This document shows positions 49,830 through 61,454 of a stretch of DNA of 64,000 nt, piece by piece. Location of the stretch: the NCBI GenBank assembly GCA_015832175.1, contig WJXW01000018.1:62001-126000 (forward strand), in the 5' to 3' direction. Both the position numbers and the translations under genes were made by a program. Origin of the DNA: Paraphaeosphaeria minitans (taxonomy: Eukaryota; Ascomycota; Dothideomycetes; Pleosporales; Didymosphaeriaceae). Below the pieces are notes generated by a model. That model searched no databases. It was not told the origin of the DNA and was given only the letters and a program-made list of their open reading frames with translations. How positions within the stretch are numbered: the stretch's first letter is position 1; each line of letters begins with the position of its first letter.

Positions 49830-50465
49830 AAATTATATAACTATATTTTACGCCTAGTTATACCTAGAGCTCGCCCTATATTATAAGTAGCGTTAGCTTG
49901 CTTATATTATACCTAAACAACTTTCTAAGTCTAGCACTAGCTATTACTATTACCTAACTAATTTTATTAACTTTTTTAGCGAAGTTATAGTTAAAAAATA
50001 CTTAATATGTATAAAATATAACTATGTTTATAAAGTTCACGTTTAGTCTAGAAAATATAGGGAATATATTTATTAAGATTAATATTATAATGTCTACGTT
50101 TTAGAGTCTAAGTTTAAGCGTTTGTTAGCAAAGAAAGAGAAATTACATATATAGATAAAAGAGTTAAGAGAAACGTAGGAGGCTATATTTAAGGCCTATA
50201 AGGAGGTATTAGAGAAATTACAGGTTACACGTACGTGTAAAGATTAGTTGTGTTAGTAAATAGACTTACTAAATAAGCGTGCTAAGGATGTGATAGTAGT
50301 TAAGGAGAAGAATATTAAAGAGGCTAAATCTTATAAGGCTTTTAATTTAGTAGTTAATAAGACTCCTTTAGGTCCCTTCTTATCCCCTATAATATAGAGC
50401 GCTTTTAAGGATTTCCTATTAGAATTCTAGGATAATCTAGTGCCTTTACTGTCTTAGGTATAAAT
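49830..50465 (+). pseudogene. antisense ORF of chromovirus K
   Basis: Plus strand, opposite to pol. The decayed Cys-rich N-terminus lies at about 50000-50110, followed by a long heptad-like region (KEKLHIQIKELRETQEAIFK, about 50140-50195, continuing to about 50290) that strongly suggests a coiled-coil. It ends with an Asp/Glu/Pro-containing tail. It is the best preserved of the four antisense ORFs, with only scattered TAG/TAA breaks. Confidence 0.62.
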
Positions 50466-50479
50466 GTTATTATACTGTG

Positions 50480-51582
50480 TAGGTTATTAGTAGAATTCTT
50501 TAATCTTTATTAATAGTTTCCTAGGTAGTTCTTTAGTTTCTAAGTGTTTTCGCTGAGTAAGTAACCTTTTCACTTAATAAGGTACGCGTTGCTATGCTAA
50601 TTATATTCTAGAATTCTTTTAACCTTAAATTTATTTTCTTCTTTACTTCTGTAGTAGAAGGCAGTTCTAACTAGTGTATTAGGGTCTGCTAGTGCTAGTA
50701 GTAATACGTGAAATACTAGGTATATCTTTGCATCTAGTGGTAGTTCTAACTTATAGTTTACTAGTAATATTTGCTTAGAAATATAAAATAGTCTAATCTT
50801 AATATAATTTAGTTTCTTGTGTTTCTTTTTCTATGTTTAAAGGTTCTTTGTAAGTAGATATACTTTATCCCCCTTCTTTAGCTAAGGTGTTGTTTTACGT
50901 TTTTAATTTTAGTAAGAAATTAATTACTGCTAAGCTTTTTTAAGATTCTCTTAGAGTTATTAGTGTATTTTTCTTATATTTTCTACTATATCTATAGCTT
51001 CTTTTGCTTTAATTGTTATAGGATATTATTAATTAAAGAGATGTAGGTGTCTTCTATAGTTTACATAGAATAGTGTATGTCCTAATACTGCTAATACTTT
51101 GTTATTATAGGCTAACTATGCTATAGGTAGTAATAAGACCTAGTTATTCTTCTAACTGTTACAGTAGATACATAGGTACGTTTCTATAGTTTAGTTCGTA
51201 CGTTCTATCTGTCTATCTATTTATAGATAGTAAGCCGTTAATAGCTTTTGTTTTATTCTAAGCAGGGCTATAAGCGTTATCTAATAATTTAACATAAAGA
51301 GCTTGTCTCTATTGCTAATAATTATTTTTAGGATTCTATAGTGTCTAATTAGTTAGTCTAGAATAAGAAAAGTAAGTTCCTTTGCTGTTATTCTTTTAAG
51401 GCATAGAATGAGCTTAATATACTTAGTTAGTTAGTAGACTATTACTAGTATACTGTTGTATTTAATTCCTATTATTAGATCCTTAAAGTTTAGGATTCCT
51501 GTAACAAAATCTATAGCAATATCTTCCTATAGTACTGTTAGTATTCTAATTACTTACATCTCTCTATATTTAAGATGTATAC
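50480..51582 (-). pseudogene. chromodomain and integrase part of chromovirus K
   Basis: Minus strand, homologous to B 12190-13290: chromodomain at about 50620-50490, then the integrase C-terminus and core. It stops abruptly inside integrase at the M LTR. Confidence 0.85.
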
Positions 51583-51820
51583 TATTGGTTTGGCTTAATC
51601 TGTAATTAAGCATTTAAGGGTTAATAGTATACTATCGTGTAAAGGGTAAGAAGTAGGTTTAATTAATTACGTCTAGTCTATCGTATAAAGGGGCACTAAG
51701 AACCTTATAAAGTCTCTGTCTCTTGGCGCTAACCTAAGCAGTGGGTCCTTATGCGGGTCCCTATAGGTAGGCAGGCCCCTATTTCACTCAGTGCTATTTG
51801 TACAATAAACTATATAGACA
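51583..51820 (-). repeat. recombinant M LTR inside K (238 bp)
   Basis: Full-length M LTR in reverse orientation. The left flank (TATAC) is integrase sequence and the right flank (TTTAA) is gag sequence, so there is no target duplication. It marks a deletion of about 3.7 kb. Confidence 0.88.
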
Positions 51821-52197
51821 TTTAAGGTATTTCTTAAAGTTATTATAATCCTTAATAATATTAACTATATTAGCGTGTTTATTTATGTAATCGCTGTTAT
51901 TATTATTGTGGTCTATTCCTAGGTACTTTTTAAGGTAGGAATAGATTTATAATCCTGCATCTTTTTATATGTATATTACTGCGAAGATAACCTTTTTCTT
52001 ATCTTTAAGAGATTTGTTTAAGTTAAAGAAGTAGAGGTCTAACTAGCGAATCTAGACGTTAGTTTAAGATTATTCGCTAAAGTAGAGATTAGGTTTATAC
52101 GCCTTACTACTATCCTTTATAAGAGTAATTTTAGCGGCACCTAAAGCTATAAAAGAGGTAGGAGTTTATAAAGTACTTATATTAAGGGTGTTTAAGA
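51821..52197 (-). pseudogene. gag N-terminal part of chromovirus K
   Basis: Homologous to A about 9392-9767, reading FNLDKPFKD-like blocks on the minus strand up to the 5' LTR. Confidence 0.85.
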
Positions 52198-52608
52198 TGT
52201 TAAATCTAAGAGGGTAGCTAGTCCTAAAGGGTTAAAGTTAGTTCTTAGGCAGGAGTACTTATAGAAAGTAGAAGGTTTTGTTAATATAATAGTATCTTAC
52301 AAAGTGTAACAAGTTAACAATATAGTCTACTAGAATCTAAACGATAGATTAATAAACAGATTAAATATAAGTATAAAGAGCCTATCCTTGCGTTCCTATA
52401 TACTTTAAGCGATTAGTCCACTAATCGCTCTAATTAAACTAATTAAGCACTAATTAGTTACTTAGTATATTAAGTGCTTAGTCTAATTAGTTATCTTAGC
52501 GCTCTAATTACACTAATTAGGTTACGTGACCTCTTATACAGTGCCGCTCGAACAATGAATGTAGATACATATAAAGATTCTAGAAGGCCTAGCCTTCGAA
52601 TCTTAACA
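52198..52608 (-). repeat. 5' LTR of K (411 bp)
   Basis: Same structure as 49389-49799. The terminal TAACA is intact at 52604-52608. Confidence 0.92.
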
Positions 52609-52613
52609 TTAGT

Positions 52614-53350
52614 CTAGTAGTATAAGTAGTACCTAAACTTAGCCCTTAAGAACTCTAGCCTAATCTAGGAGGTAGGCTCCTCTACTATGCCCCTATTTTA
52701 GCGTGGTAATAAAATAGTAGTCGCCCCCCCTAGTATAGATATAGCCCTAGTGGCACCTTTGCTCTAGATAACTCTAGTCTAGCGTAGTAGTAACTATAAT
52801 TAGAATCTAGTAGCGTTAGCTAATAATATAGCAGAATAGATAAATAATATAGAAAATTATATCTAGTAATCTAAAGAGAGTATAGGCTAGCGTCTAAATA
52901 AAATAACCTAAACCTAAGCGTAGACTATTAACCTACTCGCTACTATTATAGAGCGACTTAGAATAGCTCCTAGCTAACGCTATTTTACCCTTTTAGTAGT
53001 CCTGGCCTAATAGTGTATACTTTTTAACCTATATTAAGAGCCTTATAGAGTAACTTTACCAAAGCCTTTATCTAGGGCTAGCTTAGTGCACCTTTCTAGC
53101 TACTACTACTACTAGTGTAAAGAGTAATATAGTTATTATAGCCCCCCTTTATTTCTATCTAGTGTTACTTTAGTGCTACTTTAGTTATTACAACCCTAGG
53201 GCTAATAGCCTTTAGTAGTTTTTAGATAAATAGCGCCTTTACTAGGTTAGTAAGGGAATAAATTCTTAAATACCTATTATAGCTTCCCTTATAATGTTTA
53301 TATATTCTTTCTTATAGGCTAGATAGGACTATTATTGTGCCTATAGTCCC
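52614..53350 (+). pseudogene. plus-strand frame of F, part 2, unknown function
   Basis: Resumes the frame cut by K. Readable blocks are APILA*Q (about 52690-52710), IENYIQQSKESI-like (about 52845-52880, where Q may be TAG) and a helical stretch LLATIIERLRIAPS (about 52930-52975), followed by a less certain part to about 53350. The frame runs opposite to the integrase that begins to its right. Confidence 0.5.
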
Positions 53351-53399
53351 CCTAGGCGGCTTTAAAGCGGTCTAGAGCTATAGTGTTTATAATATTTTT

Positions 53400-55776
53400 A
53401 ACTAGCACCTAAGTTAGTAATACCTACTTAGTCTACTTTACCTGCGCCTATTATTATTTACCCTAGGCGTTTTTAATGCGTAGGACCTTCTCTACTTTCT
53501 ATTCGCGTAGGTCTAGGTCCGCTTCTTCTAGCTCTAGGGCTAGGCCTAGCTAGGCGTTAGCCTAGCTAGGCGTTAGCCTAGATCTAACTAGGTAGGGGAT
53601 CGTCTACTACTTACTTAAGAAGGTTAATATAAATAGTCTTATAGAAATTACTACATAGGTCTAGTGTTACTATAAGTAAGAATAGCATAGCTATTATAGT
53701 ATACTTAATTTTAAGCTAGTTAAGTTTTTTCTTTAGCTAGTTAGTTTTTATATTATGTAGCGAGAACTATATTTTTTCTCTAATTTAGAATTACTCTATA
53801 AGGTAGTAGGTGCAGTTTATAGCCTCTATAGTGCACTACTATTTATAGGTAATAATAGTCTAGGCTAAAGCTATCCCTCTTTTAAAGTAGTCTAGAAAGT
53901 CCTTTACTCTCCTAGTAGGAGTGTAGCTAGACTTTACTAGTAAGGGGATTCTCTTAAAGAGATTAACGTAATATCTATTTAGTAGAAAGTTTAGGCTTAG
54001 GCCTATAGTAGTAGATACTCTATTATTTAATATAAGCTAGTAGGCTAGAAGGTAGTCTAGCTAGTCTGTCTATTTAAAGTTAACTATAATGCGGAGGACT
54101 AAGAGTACTTTCTAGTTTACCCTCTCTATACTACTGTTAGTCTAGGGGTAGTATACTATAGAGAGGAGTTATTTTATTCTAGTTAATTTACACAGCGTAG
54201 TCTAGAACGTCCCTAGCTAGTCTAAGCCTCTATTTATAATTAGTAAGGTAGGGAAGCTATAGAACTACTACTATATATTATAGAAGTAGGCTATATAGTA
54301 CTCTACTATTATAGAAATTATAGCTTCTAGATATATATACTTTAACAGCCTATTAGTAATTATAAGTAGGTATTGTGGTGCTACTATAGAGGCCTAGGGA
54401 AAGTCTACTATAAAATCTATTAAAAGTTACGCCTAGTACTACTCTATAATTAGGAGTAGCTATAGGAGACCTTACTACTTCTGCTAGTCTATATACGCTC
54501 CTACGCAGTGGTAATTACACACAAATTAGGTAACGTTTTTAAATATATTATCCTAGTAGTAGTCCTAGCAAATAATCTTAAATATAGAGTTCTTCCTAGA
54601 ATAGCCTGCGACTAGAGACTTATATACGCGCTATATAATAGTAGTAGTAAAAGATTCCTAAGCTAGGACCTAAAGAACTCCTTACTATAGGAGGAACCTA
54701 TATATACTAATTATATAGTTTCTAATTTATTAGGAGGTGGCAACTACTATAAAAAATATATAGTTACTATAGCGCACCGCCTTAAGCCTAATATAGTAGG
54801 GGGGGAACTCTGCTATAGCTACGTCCTAAAGTGCCTATAAATATATATTAGTAAAGATTAGGGCCTCTACTAGCGCTGTTAAAAATCGCGTCTACACTAG
54901 GGTAGTCTAGATAGTCCTAGGCACTATTAGCGGGGCGTTTATTCTTATTTACTAGGCTATATTCTACTTACGCTAGCTTAGTTCGTTTAGTCTAGCTATC
55001 TAGAATTTAGGCTAGTAGTAAAGGTAGAAGTAAAAAGTAGAAAGTAACTCTAACTACTAGTGCTAGCGCTTACTTAATTTTTAGATCTTTATAAAGTATT
55101 TAAGGTTCTTATAGTCTATTAGAATCTTAAAAGGGTGTACTACTCCTATTAGTTCTAGTCACTATACTTATAGGGCCTATATAATTATAAGTAGCTCTTT
55201 GTTATAAGTAGTATAGCTCTGCTAGACTAGTGTTAGGGCTATAGAGTAGTAGGCTATAGAGTACTAGATCCCCTTAATATATTAGGAGAGGTAGGCCCTA
55301 GTAGCGCTACCTAAGTAGTTTGCCTCTACTAGCGTGTTGCGCTTTAGGTCCTAGAGCGCTAGAATAGGGCCTTATATAAATATGTCCTTTAGGGCCTAGA
55401 AGGCCTTTTATTTCCTAGGGCCCTATTAAAATAGGACCCCTTTCTTAGTAAGGGCATATAGGGGTACAGCCTACTTAGACAATTAGAAAAGAAAGTTATA
55501 ATAGAAGTTAGTAAAGCTAATAAAGTAGTAGACTATACATACTATAGAGGGGGCGTTCTATTAATTAATTGCCTATATCTTTGCTAAATTAGGGCGAATA
55601 GTCTTACTTACTATAATAAGATACCCTAGATACTTAACCTCTATTATCGCGAATTTGCAATTTCCTAGGTCTATGTATAGTCTAGCTTTCTATAGGAGTC
55701 CTAGCACTTATCGCATATAGTTCTAGTGTTAGCGTAGAGGCCTTATTGTATAGATAAGGACATTATCTAGGTAAGC
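53400..55776 (-). pseudogene. degenerate pol of F: RT end, RNase H and integrase
   Basis: Minus strand. RT is completed at about 55776-55480 (YLDNVLIYTIRPL at the M junction, from a YLDD-type motif). RNase H lies at about 55400-55000 with LVQQSYTTYNKELL near 55220-55180. Integrase lies at about 54800-53800. Near 53545-53575 a short direct repeat, CTAGGCGTTAGCCTAG, occurs twice. RIP stops occur throughout. Confidence 0.8.
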
Positions 55777-56014
55777 TGTCCGTATAGTTTATCGTATAAG
55801 TAGCACTAAGTGAAGTGGGGGCCTACCTACCTATAGGGACCCGCACAAGGACCCACTACTTAGGTTAGCGCTAAGAGATAGAGACTTTATAAATCCCTTA
55901 GTGCCCTTTTGTATAATAGACTAGATGTAATTAATTAAACCTACTTCTTACCCTTTATATAATAGTATACTATTAACCCTTAAATACTTAATTATAGATT
56001 AAGCTAAACCTATA
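55777..56014 (+). repeat. 5' LTR of M (238 bp)
   Basis: Starts TGTCCGTATAGTTTATCG and ends AACCTATA. It contains a GC-rich central part (GGGGCCTACCTACCTATAGG) that is less RIP-altered than the interior. Confidence 0.92.
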
Positions 56015-56229
56015 CTTATTAGTAGTTAATTCTAATTAACTGTAAACTAGTAAGGTCTAAAGACAAAGCACCCTATAAGCTAGATACGTAGGCTCTATAT
56101 TTTTACCTTTACTAGAGATTAAATTTTAGATTATATAATAAGTAGAAATAAAGCGCGCACATTTATAAACAGTTACACAATCTAGTCTAAGCTATTCTAT
56201 AGAAAAAAAAGGAGATAGTAAACCCCCTT

Positions 56230-58420
56230 ATAACCCTAAAAAACACGTTGTACAATTAAACTAGTAATAACTAAACGTAAATACGTCGTACAATTAAACT
56301 AGTAATAACTAAACGCAGACACGTCGCACAACTAAGAAAGATAACAATAATATAGCCTTAAGACTAAGAGACTTCCTAGAGAAACTATAACCTAAAGATG
56401 TTGTACAACAATTAATACTACCTCCTTAGTAAGAAGACAAAGTAATATAGCTTTAATAAGTAGAGGAAGTAATAAACATTAAAGCTATTACCTTAAGAGG
56501 AGAGATTGCACAAAAGTACTAGATAAATAGAGTAGATTTACACAGCTACCTACCCCCTTCTCTAAAATAGCTAAACACTTATATAGTATATATAATTACG
56601 TAATATCGCGTAAGTAGCCTTAAAAGTAAAGAGGTAATCTCTTCTTTTACTAAAGATTTTAATAACTAGAAAGAGAGAACCTTTAATAAGATTAGTTATA
56701 TAGTAAAAAGAGAGCTTATTACTTTTTTTATAAAAAAAGGCTTTGTTACGACTAATATTACAATAAAGGACACCTATATAAAGAAACTCTTTAGACTATT
56801 ATAGCTTAACTATAAGCTATAGACCCTTTGTATAATAATATTATAACTATAACCTAAACTACTTCGCATAATCCTAATAATGTAACCTACACTATCTACA
56901 GGTAATATATATACATATAGAGCATAGCTGGGGCCTATCCCTATACGTGCGAGGATAGAGACACTATATATAAAGCCACACTAGTAGTAGTAGCCTAAAA
57001 CCTAGACTACTTTTACCTAATAAACTACATTGTACAAAGAGGCTAGACACTCCTAGTCTCCTTAATAACTAAGAGATTATGCTTATATCTAGCTAGATAA
57101 GATTATCCTCTTTTAGAAGACTTAGAGTAAAGAGAATAACTACACGAGTAGGCTGTATAATATCCTAGTAAATAAGGAAAAAGTCTTTAGAGAACTATAC
57201 TATAGGCTAGGTATATAATAAGACTAGTATATAAACATCTTTCTAAGAATCCTTTCTAATTATGCGAGCACCTACTACCTATACAATATTAGACTAGAAC
57301 TTCTATAAGATAAATTGTACGATAGACTAAATAGGCACTTTAACACTAGTGTTAATTATAATTAGTACTAGATAGACTAGACCACTCTTACCTTTAAATA
57401 CTATAAAAGGGATAATCTAGCTACTATATTACATAAGGCCCTAGAAGTAATAATTAATAAGCTTACTTTAGCCTAAAAGGCTCTTAGATAAGGCTTTAGT
57501 AGTAAACTATAACTATACACTACTATTATATAAGTATACTACGGCTATCCTAACTTTAAATAAGCTATATTTAACCCTAAAAATATAGTAAAAGACTTAC
57601 TTAGCAACTTTTATGCATTACTCTAAGTTACTTAAAATAGAAAGAAGTTATAGTTCTTCTAAAATAGTAAAGAGGTGTACTACACTAATTAATAATATAA
57701 TAATCTTAATTGTATAAGAGGATCTAGTCCCTTTAGAGGCAGATTAACCTTTAGACTAAAAAGAAGAGGTAACTTTAGAAGTTTAAACTTTTATATAAAG
57801 TAGAAATATTTATATGCTATAAAGAAGGATACTAGTCTACTAACTATCTACTAAAGGATACCTAGCGAGCTAGAAGGCAATATATATTATTATACACTAA
57901 CTTCTATAAACACAAATCCTTTACTATAAATGTATAAGTATATATCCTTAACTTTAAAGGAGAGCTAGAGGATAAAGACTATTATATAAAAGAGGAGGAA
58001 GATAAATAAGACTAATAAAGTAATAAAAAAAAAGTATAGAAAGCTACCTTATACTTTACTTCTACTATATACCTTTATTATATAACTAAGAGATATTCTT
58101 CTATACCTACTTACTAAGACCTAGCGCTAAGTATTACATTACTTAATACCCCACCTTCTATTTGTGTATAGGACATATGCCTAGAAAGAGCCTTATTATA
58201 TAATGCGACTCTGCTACTATATAAAGGGGTAGAGTAAGAACTAAATAGGTTAGCTATTACTACCTATTTATATAAGAGTAGGTGTAAACAGAATCTCTAC
58301 TACATAGTAACACTATACCTACCTTACAACCTATTCTAATAGGGGAAGGCTAACTATATAGATAGAGAAGGACAAGAAAAGGAAGCGTATAATAGATATT
58401 AGCTATTATATAAAAGAAAA
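56230..58420 (+). pseudogene. single gag-like frame of M, unknown protein
   Basis: One plus-strand frame of roughly 700 codons whose breaks are almost all TAA or TAG, as expected from CAA/CAG (Gln) codons under RIP. Readable blocks include LRDFLEKL (about 56365-56390), DDNLATILHKALEVIINKL-like (about 57408-57465) and IKKDTSLLTIYQRIPSELEG (about 57815-57875). I do not recognise a domain and see no zinc knuckle or protease signature. A gag-like role is inferred only from position and from the lack of pol. Confidence 0.55.
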
Positions 58421-58428
58421 GTTACTAG

Positions 58429-58666
58429 TGTCTATATAGTTTATTATATAAGTAGCACTAAGTAAAGTAGGGGCCTGCCTACCTATAGGGACCCGTATAA
58501 GGACCCACTACTTAGGTTAGCGCTAAGAGGCAGAGACTTTATAAAGCCCTTAGTGCCCCTTTATACGATAGAGCAGACGTAATTAATTAAACCTACTTTT
58601 TATCCTTTGTACGATAGTATACTATTAATCCTTAAATGCTTAATTACAGATTAAGCCAAACCTACA
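58429..58666 (+). repeat. 3' LTR of M (238 bp)
   Basis: Same length as the 5' LTR. It is preceded by a short purine-rich TAAAAGAAAAG at 58411-58421 and ends CCTACA. Confidence 0.92.
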
Positions 58667-58671
58667 TAAGC

Positions 58672-61087
58672 TATATATATATCACCTAGGGTATCCTTTA
58701 GAGCGCTATTAATATAGCGCTAGAATATAGTAGGTACCCTAGTTAGTTTAAATAAGACTACTAACTACTTAAAGAGGCTAAATTAGGTATAAAATATAGT
58801 ATAGTATTCTTCCCCTTTTATAACTTATAGCTTATAGAAAGTAGGGTAGATATTTACTTTTATAAACTAAGTAGCCTAAGAGAGAGTGCGTAGTGTCTTT
58901 TTAATAAGTAGGAGAAGGTACTAATCTAGCTTAGAGATTATATTAATCTCTTAATAGTTAATATAAAGGCGCTATTTCCCTCTAGACTTTAAGGCTAGAA
59001 GGACTAGAGCACCTACTAAAAAGGAGCTAACTTATATCTAGCCTTTATTTGTAAGTTTTATAAGTTAGCGCTAGAGTTCTACTAGCTAATCTCTAGATAT
59101 ACTATATAGTAGGCCTTAAGGTAGTCTTAGGAGGGAGCCGCTTAGAGTCTACTTTAGGTAGATATAATAGTCTAATATACCCTAGTATAGTAAAAAGCTA
59201 GACACTTTAGTCTTATTAAAGATAGTAGTGTACTCTACTAGTTCTAAGGGGAGAGTCCTACTATCTTTAGTAAGGCCTAGCCTTACTATATTATAAGGGG
59301 GTAGGAATCTTATTATGCAAGGAAGCGTTATTATAAGTATCTAAATAATATCTTAAAGTAAAGTTAGGAATACCCCTTCCTAGTCTTTATCTAGAGTATT
59401 AAAGGGTGTTACATTGTCCTTCTTATTTATAAGTATAGTAAGGAGGCCCTATCTCTCTACTACCTAGATATTAAGGACAATAAGACCCCTAGCTACCCTA
59501 ATTATAATTTTGCTACTATAGACATCTACTACTACTTTAGACTTAGCTAGCTAAGGGGCTTTTAGGATTATATCCTAGTAGAGGTTAGAGATTATATAAG
59601 CGTAAAGGGTCTATTACTATCTAGATATATTATAAGGCACTACTACTATTTCTATAATAAGAGTCTATAGTAATAATCTAGTAGCCTATTCTAGCTCTTA
59701 GGCTAGAATTATAATACGCTATAGTAAGAGTAAATCTACTAGCCTAGGGCTAATTACTATAAAGTATTTACACCTTATATTAATTAAGGCCTCTATATAC
59801 TATGTGCTATTAAGGAAGACGTAGAAGGTAGAAGTAGGCCTATTTATACCTATTCTAGCTCTAGCTACTCTAACTATTATAGCTTATTTTAATTATACCT
59901 CTATTAATACTATTACGCTTAGCCCCTATATTAGTGCTAGACTAGAGGCTACTCTTTTTCTAACTAGATACTTATCTCACTATACTAAGGTTAGATTATA
60001 ATTACTTAGAGTAAAATTATATTAAAATAAGCTCTAACTATATAGTTAGGCTTACTATAGCAAGTGTACACGCCTATATTCTAGTGTTACTAGAAAATAT
60101 ATTTAGGTATTTAGTTTAGGCGCTACTTACCTGCCTCTCCGCTAGCTTAGGGCTAGATTAAAGTTAACACTACTATAGGAGTTATATAGATATTGCTATT
60201 ACTATTCTTAAGAGGGGGCTAGCTACTCTTATAGAAAGTAGCTTAAATAGTAAGCTTATCTTCTAGGGCCTCTATTTTAAGGTCTACTATAATCTATAAA
60301 AACCTAGTAATAGCTACGTTGTAGTCCCCTTTAGGAACATTATAGTTATAGTAATTATATAAATATTACGCTAGATTATGCGGCGCAACTTACGCAGTTT
60401 TTTAGTGTTACTTTACTAGCTACTATCTACCTCTACTAAGGTTTATTTAAAGTAGATATAAAAGTTAGAGAAACTCTCTCTAAGGTTCTACCTAATTATA
60501 TTAAGGCGTGCTTTAGCTTTTTACTAGGCGTGTTTATTAGCGTATATAAAGGTAAGGTACTATATAAATATCTATAGGTTAAACTAGCTATTCGCCCCCC
60601 TAGCTTAGTAAAAGGCTGCTACTATATCTTAAGAACTATTATCTAAGCAGTCCTATATTAGCACCTATTTCTTCTAGGGGGAGCTAATAAACTACTTATT
60701 AGCTTAGAGCTTATAATTTATTATAACTTTCTAAACTCTAAACTAGGCCTTTAAGCCCTTAAACTTAGTTAGGCTTAAAAGTAGTTTACGCTATAGGATT
60801 AGCTAGTCTATACTAGTAAATAGGAATCCCCCCCCTATAGTAGAGGTAAATAGGCCTAGAGTAGTACTAGCGTAGGCCTATTAGCGTATAAAGAGCTCGC
60901 GCAGCTCTTTATTCTAGAGTTATAATATTTATATAGTAGAGTAGTTTTTATCTCTAGTAGTAATTAAGTTCTGCAGTTATTCTACTAACTTAGCGATATT
61001 AGAGGTATCTATTAGTAGGTTATTCTAGACTCTATTATGTTTCTTTATTCCTTTAAACAACTCTTTTCTAGAACATCTAGAATTTGA
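58672..61087 (-). pseudogene. degenerate gag, protease and RT start of F
   Basis: Minus strand from the 5' LTR leftwards: gag at about 60900-59950, a protease region at about 59850-59450, and RT from about 59200 (SRGKQRLYINYQEIN near 58985-58945, then LNQYLLLLIKKTLRTLS). RT is cut at 58671 by M. TAA/TAG breaks are dense. A zinc knuckle is plausible near 60060 but not clear. Confidence 0.75.
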
Positions 61088-61279
61088 TATTATAGACTAG
61101 CCTTAGAGAGTGAATAGAACTATAAGTGCTAAATATAAAGAATAAATTCTAGGTATTAAGTCTCTATAGGGGGGTGTGCCGCTTATAAGAAGAGTTTTCC
61201 TTAGTAGGTCTACTTCTTTAGGGTAGTTCCTTTCCTTAAGATCCTTCTAAAGGCTAGGGCATAGCCCCAGCCCATCACA
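61088..61279 (-). repeat. 5' LTR of F (192 bp)
   Basis: Pairs with 47952-48143; ends CCCATCACA with intact CA, followed by GTAAC. Confidence 0.92.
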
Positions 61280-61284
61280 GTAAC

Positions 61285-61454
61285 TAAGCGCATTACATAA
61301 CCTACTTAGCTACTTAGGGCTCCTAAGTAGCTAAGCGTATTACGTAATCTAATCTAAGCCTCTCAGCATTTCTTTATTACGTCTGTAACCCTATTATCGC
61401 TTTATTATACCTTTATAATCGCCCAACTCCTACACTACTATCTGGTTCGTAATA
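61285..61454 (-). repeat. 5' LTR of E, U3-side part
   Basis: Continues 47951 after removal of F (GTAAC at 61280-61284 is the second target copy). It matches the truncated 3' LTR at 28763-28934 and ends TTCGTAATA. Confidence 0.87.

Larger units (their letters stand above)
49389..52608 (-). mobile_element. chromovirus K, internally deleted, inserted in F
   Basis: LTRs 49389-49799 and 52198-52608 (411 bp each) are flanked by TTAGC (49384-49388) and TTAGT (52609-52613), identical but for one C/T change. The interior keeps the antisense ORF, the chromodomain and part of integrase (to ~51582) and the gag N-terminus (from 51821). About 3.7 kb of pol and gag are replaced by one M LTR. Confidence 0.9.
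55777..58666 (+). mobile_element. LTR element M, complete, non-autonomous
   Basis: Two LTRs of 238 bp (55777-56014 and 58429-58666, TGTC...CCTACA) are flanked by the perfect duplication TAAGC (55772-55776 and 58667-58671). The interior is only 2.4 kb, with one long plus-strand frame. No protease, RT, RNase H or integrase motif was found on either strand. The element splits RT of F. Solo or recombinant LTRs of the same family are at 30115 and 51583. Confidence 0.92.
47952..61279 (-). mobile_element. Ty3/Gypsy retrotransposon F, complete insertion, interrupted by K and M
   Basis: LTRs 47952-48143 and 61088-61279 (192 bp each) are flanked by GTAAC (47947-47951 and 61280-61284). Without K and M the element is about 7.2 kb. 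The minus strand carries gag, protease, RT, RNase H and integrase from right to left; the 3' part (48600-53350) carries a long plus-strand frame. Target: the 5' LTR of E. Confidence 0.92.
28763..61454 (-). mobile_element. chromovirus E, 3' LTR truncated, split by D and F
   Basis: Minus-strand chromovirus of the A/B/K family. The 3' LTR (28763-28934) keeps only about 172 bp of its U3 side. Internal sequence is 28935-34473 and 47141-47710. The 5' LTR is 47711-47951 plus 61285-61454 (411 bp joined), split by F. The right flank starts TAAGT, matching TAAGC at the same site of the G/H-family LTR (compare the solo copy at 62869), so E entered the 3' LTR of H. The left flank is not the expected LTR half, so a deletion removed that junction. 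Confidence 0.85.

Noticed and set aside
55777..58666. Two independent solo LTRs of family M rather than one element
   Set aside because: The outer flanks carry one matching TAAGC duplication and the inner flanks do not match, so they are the two ends of one insertion.
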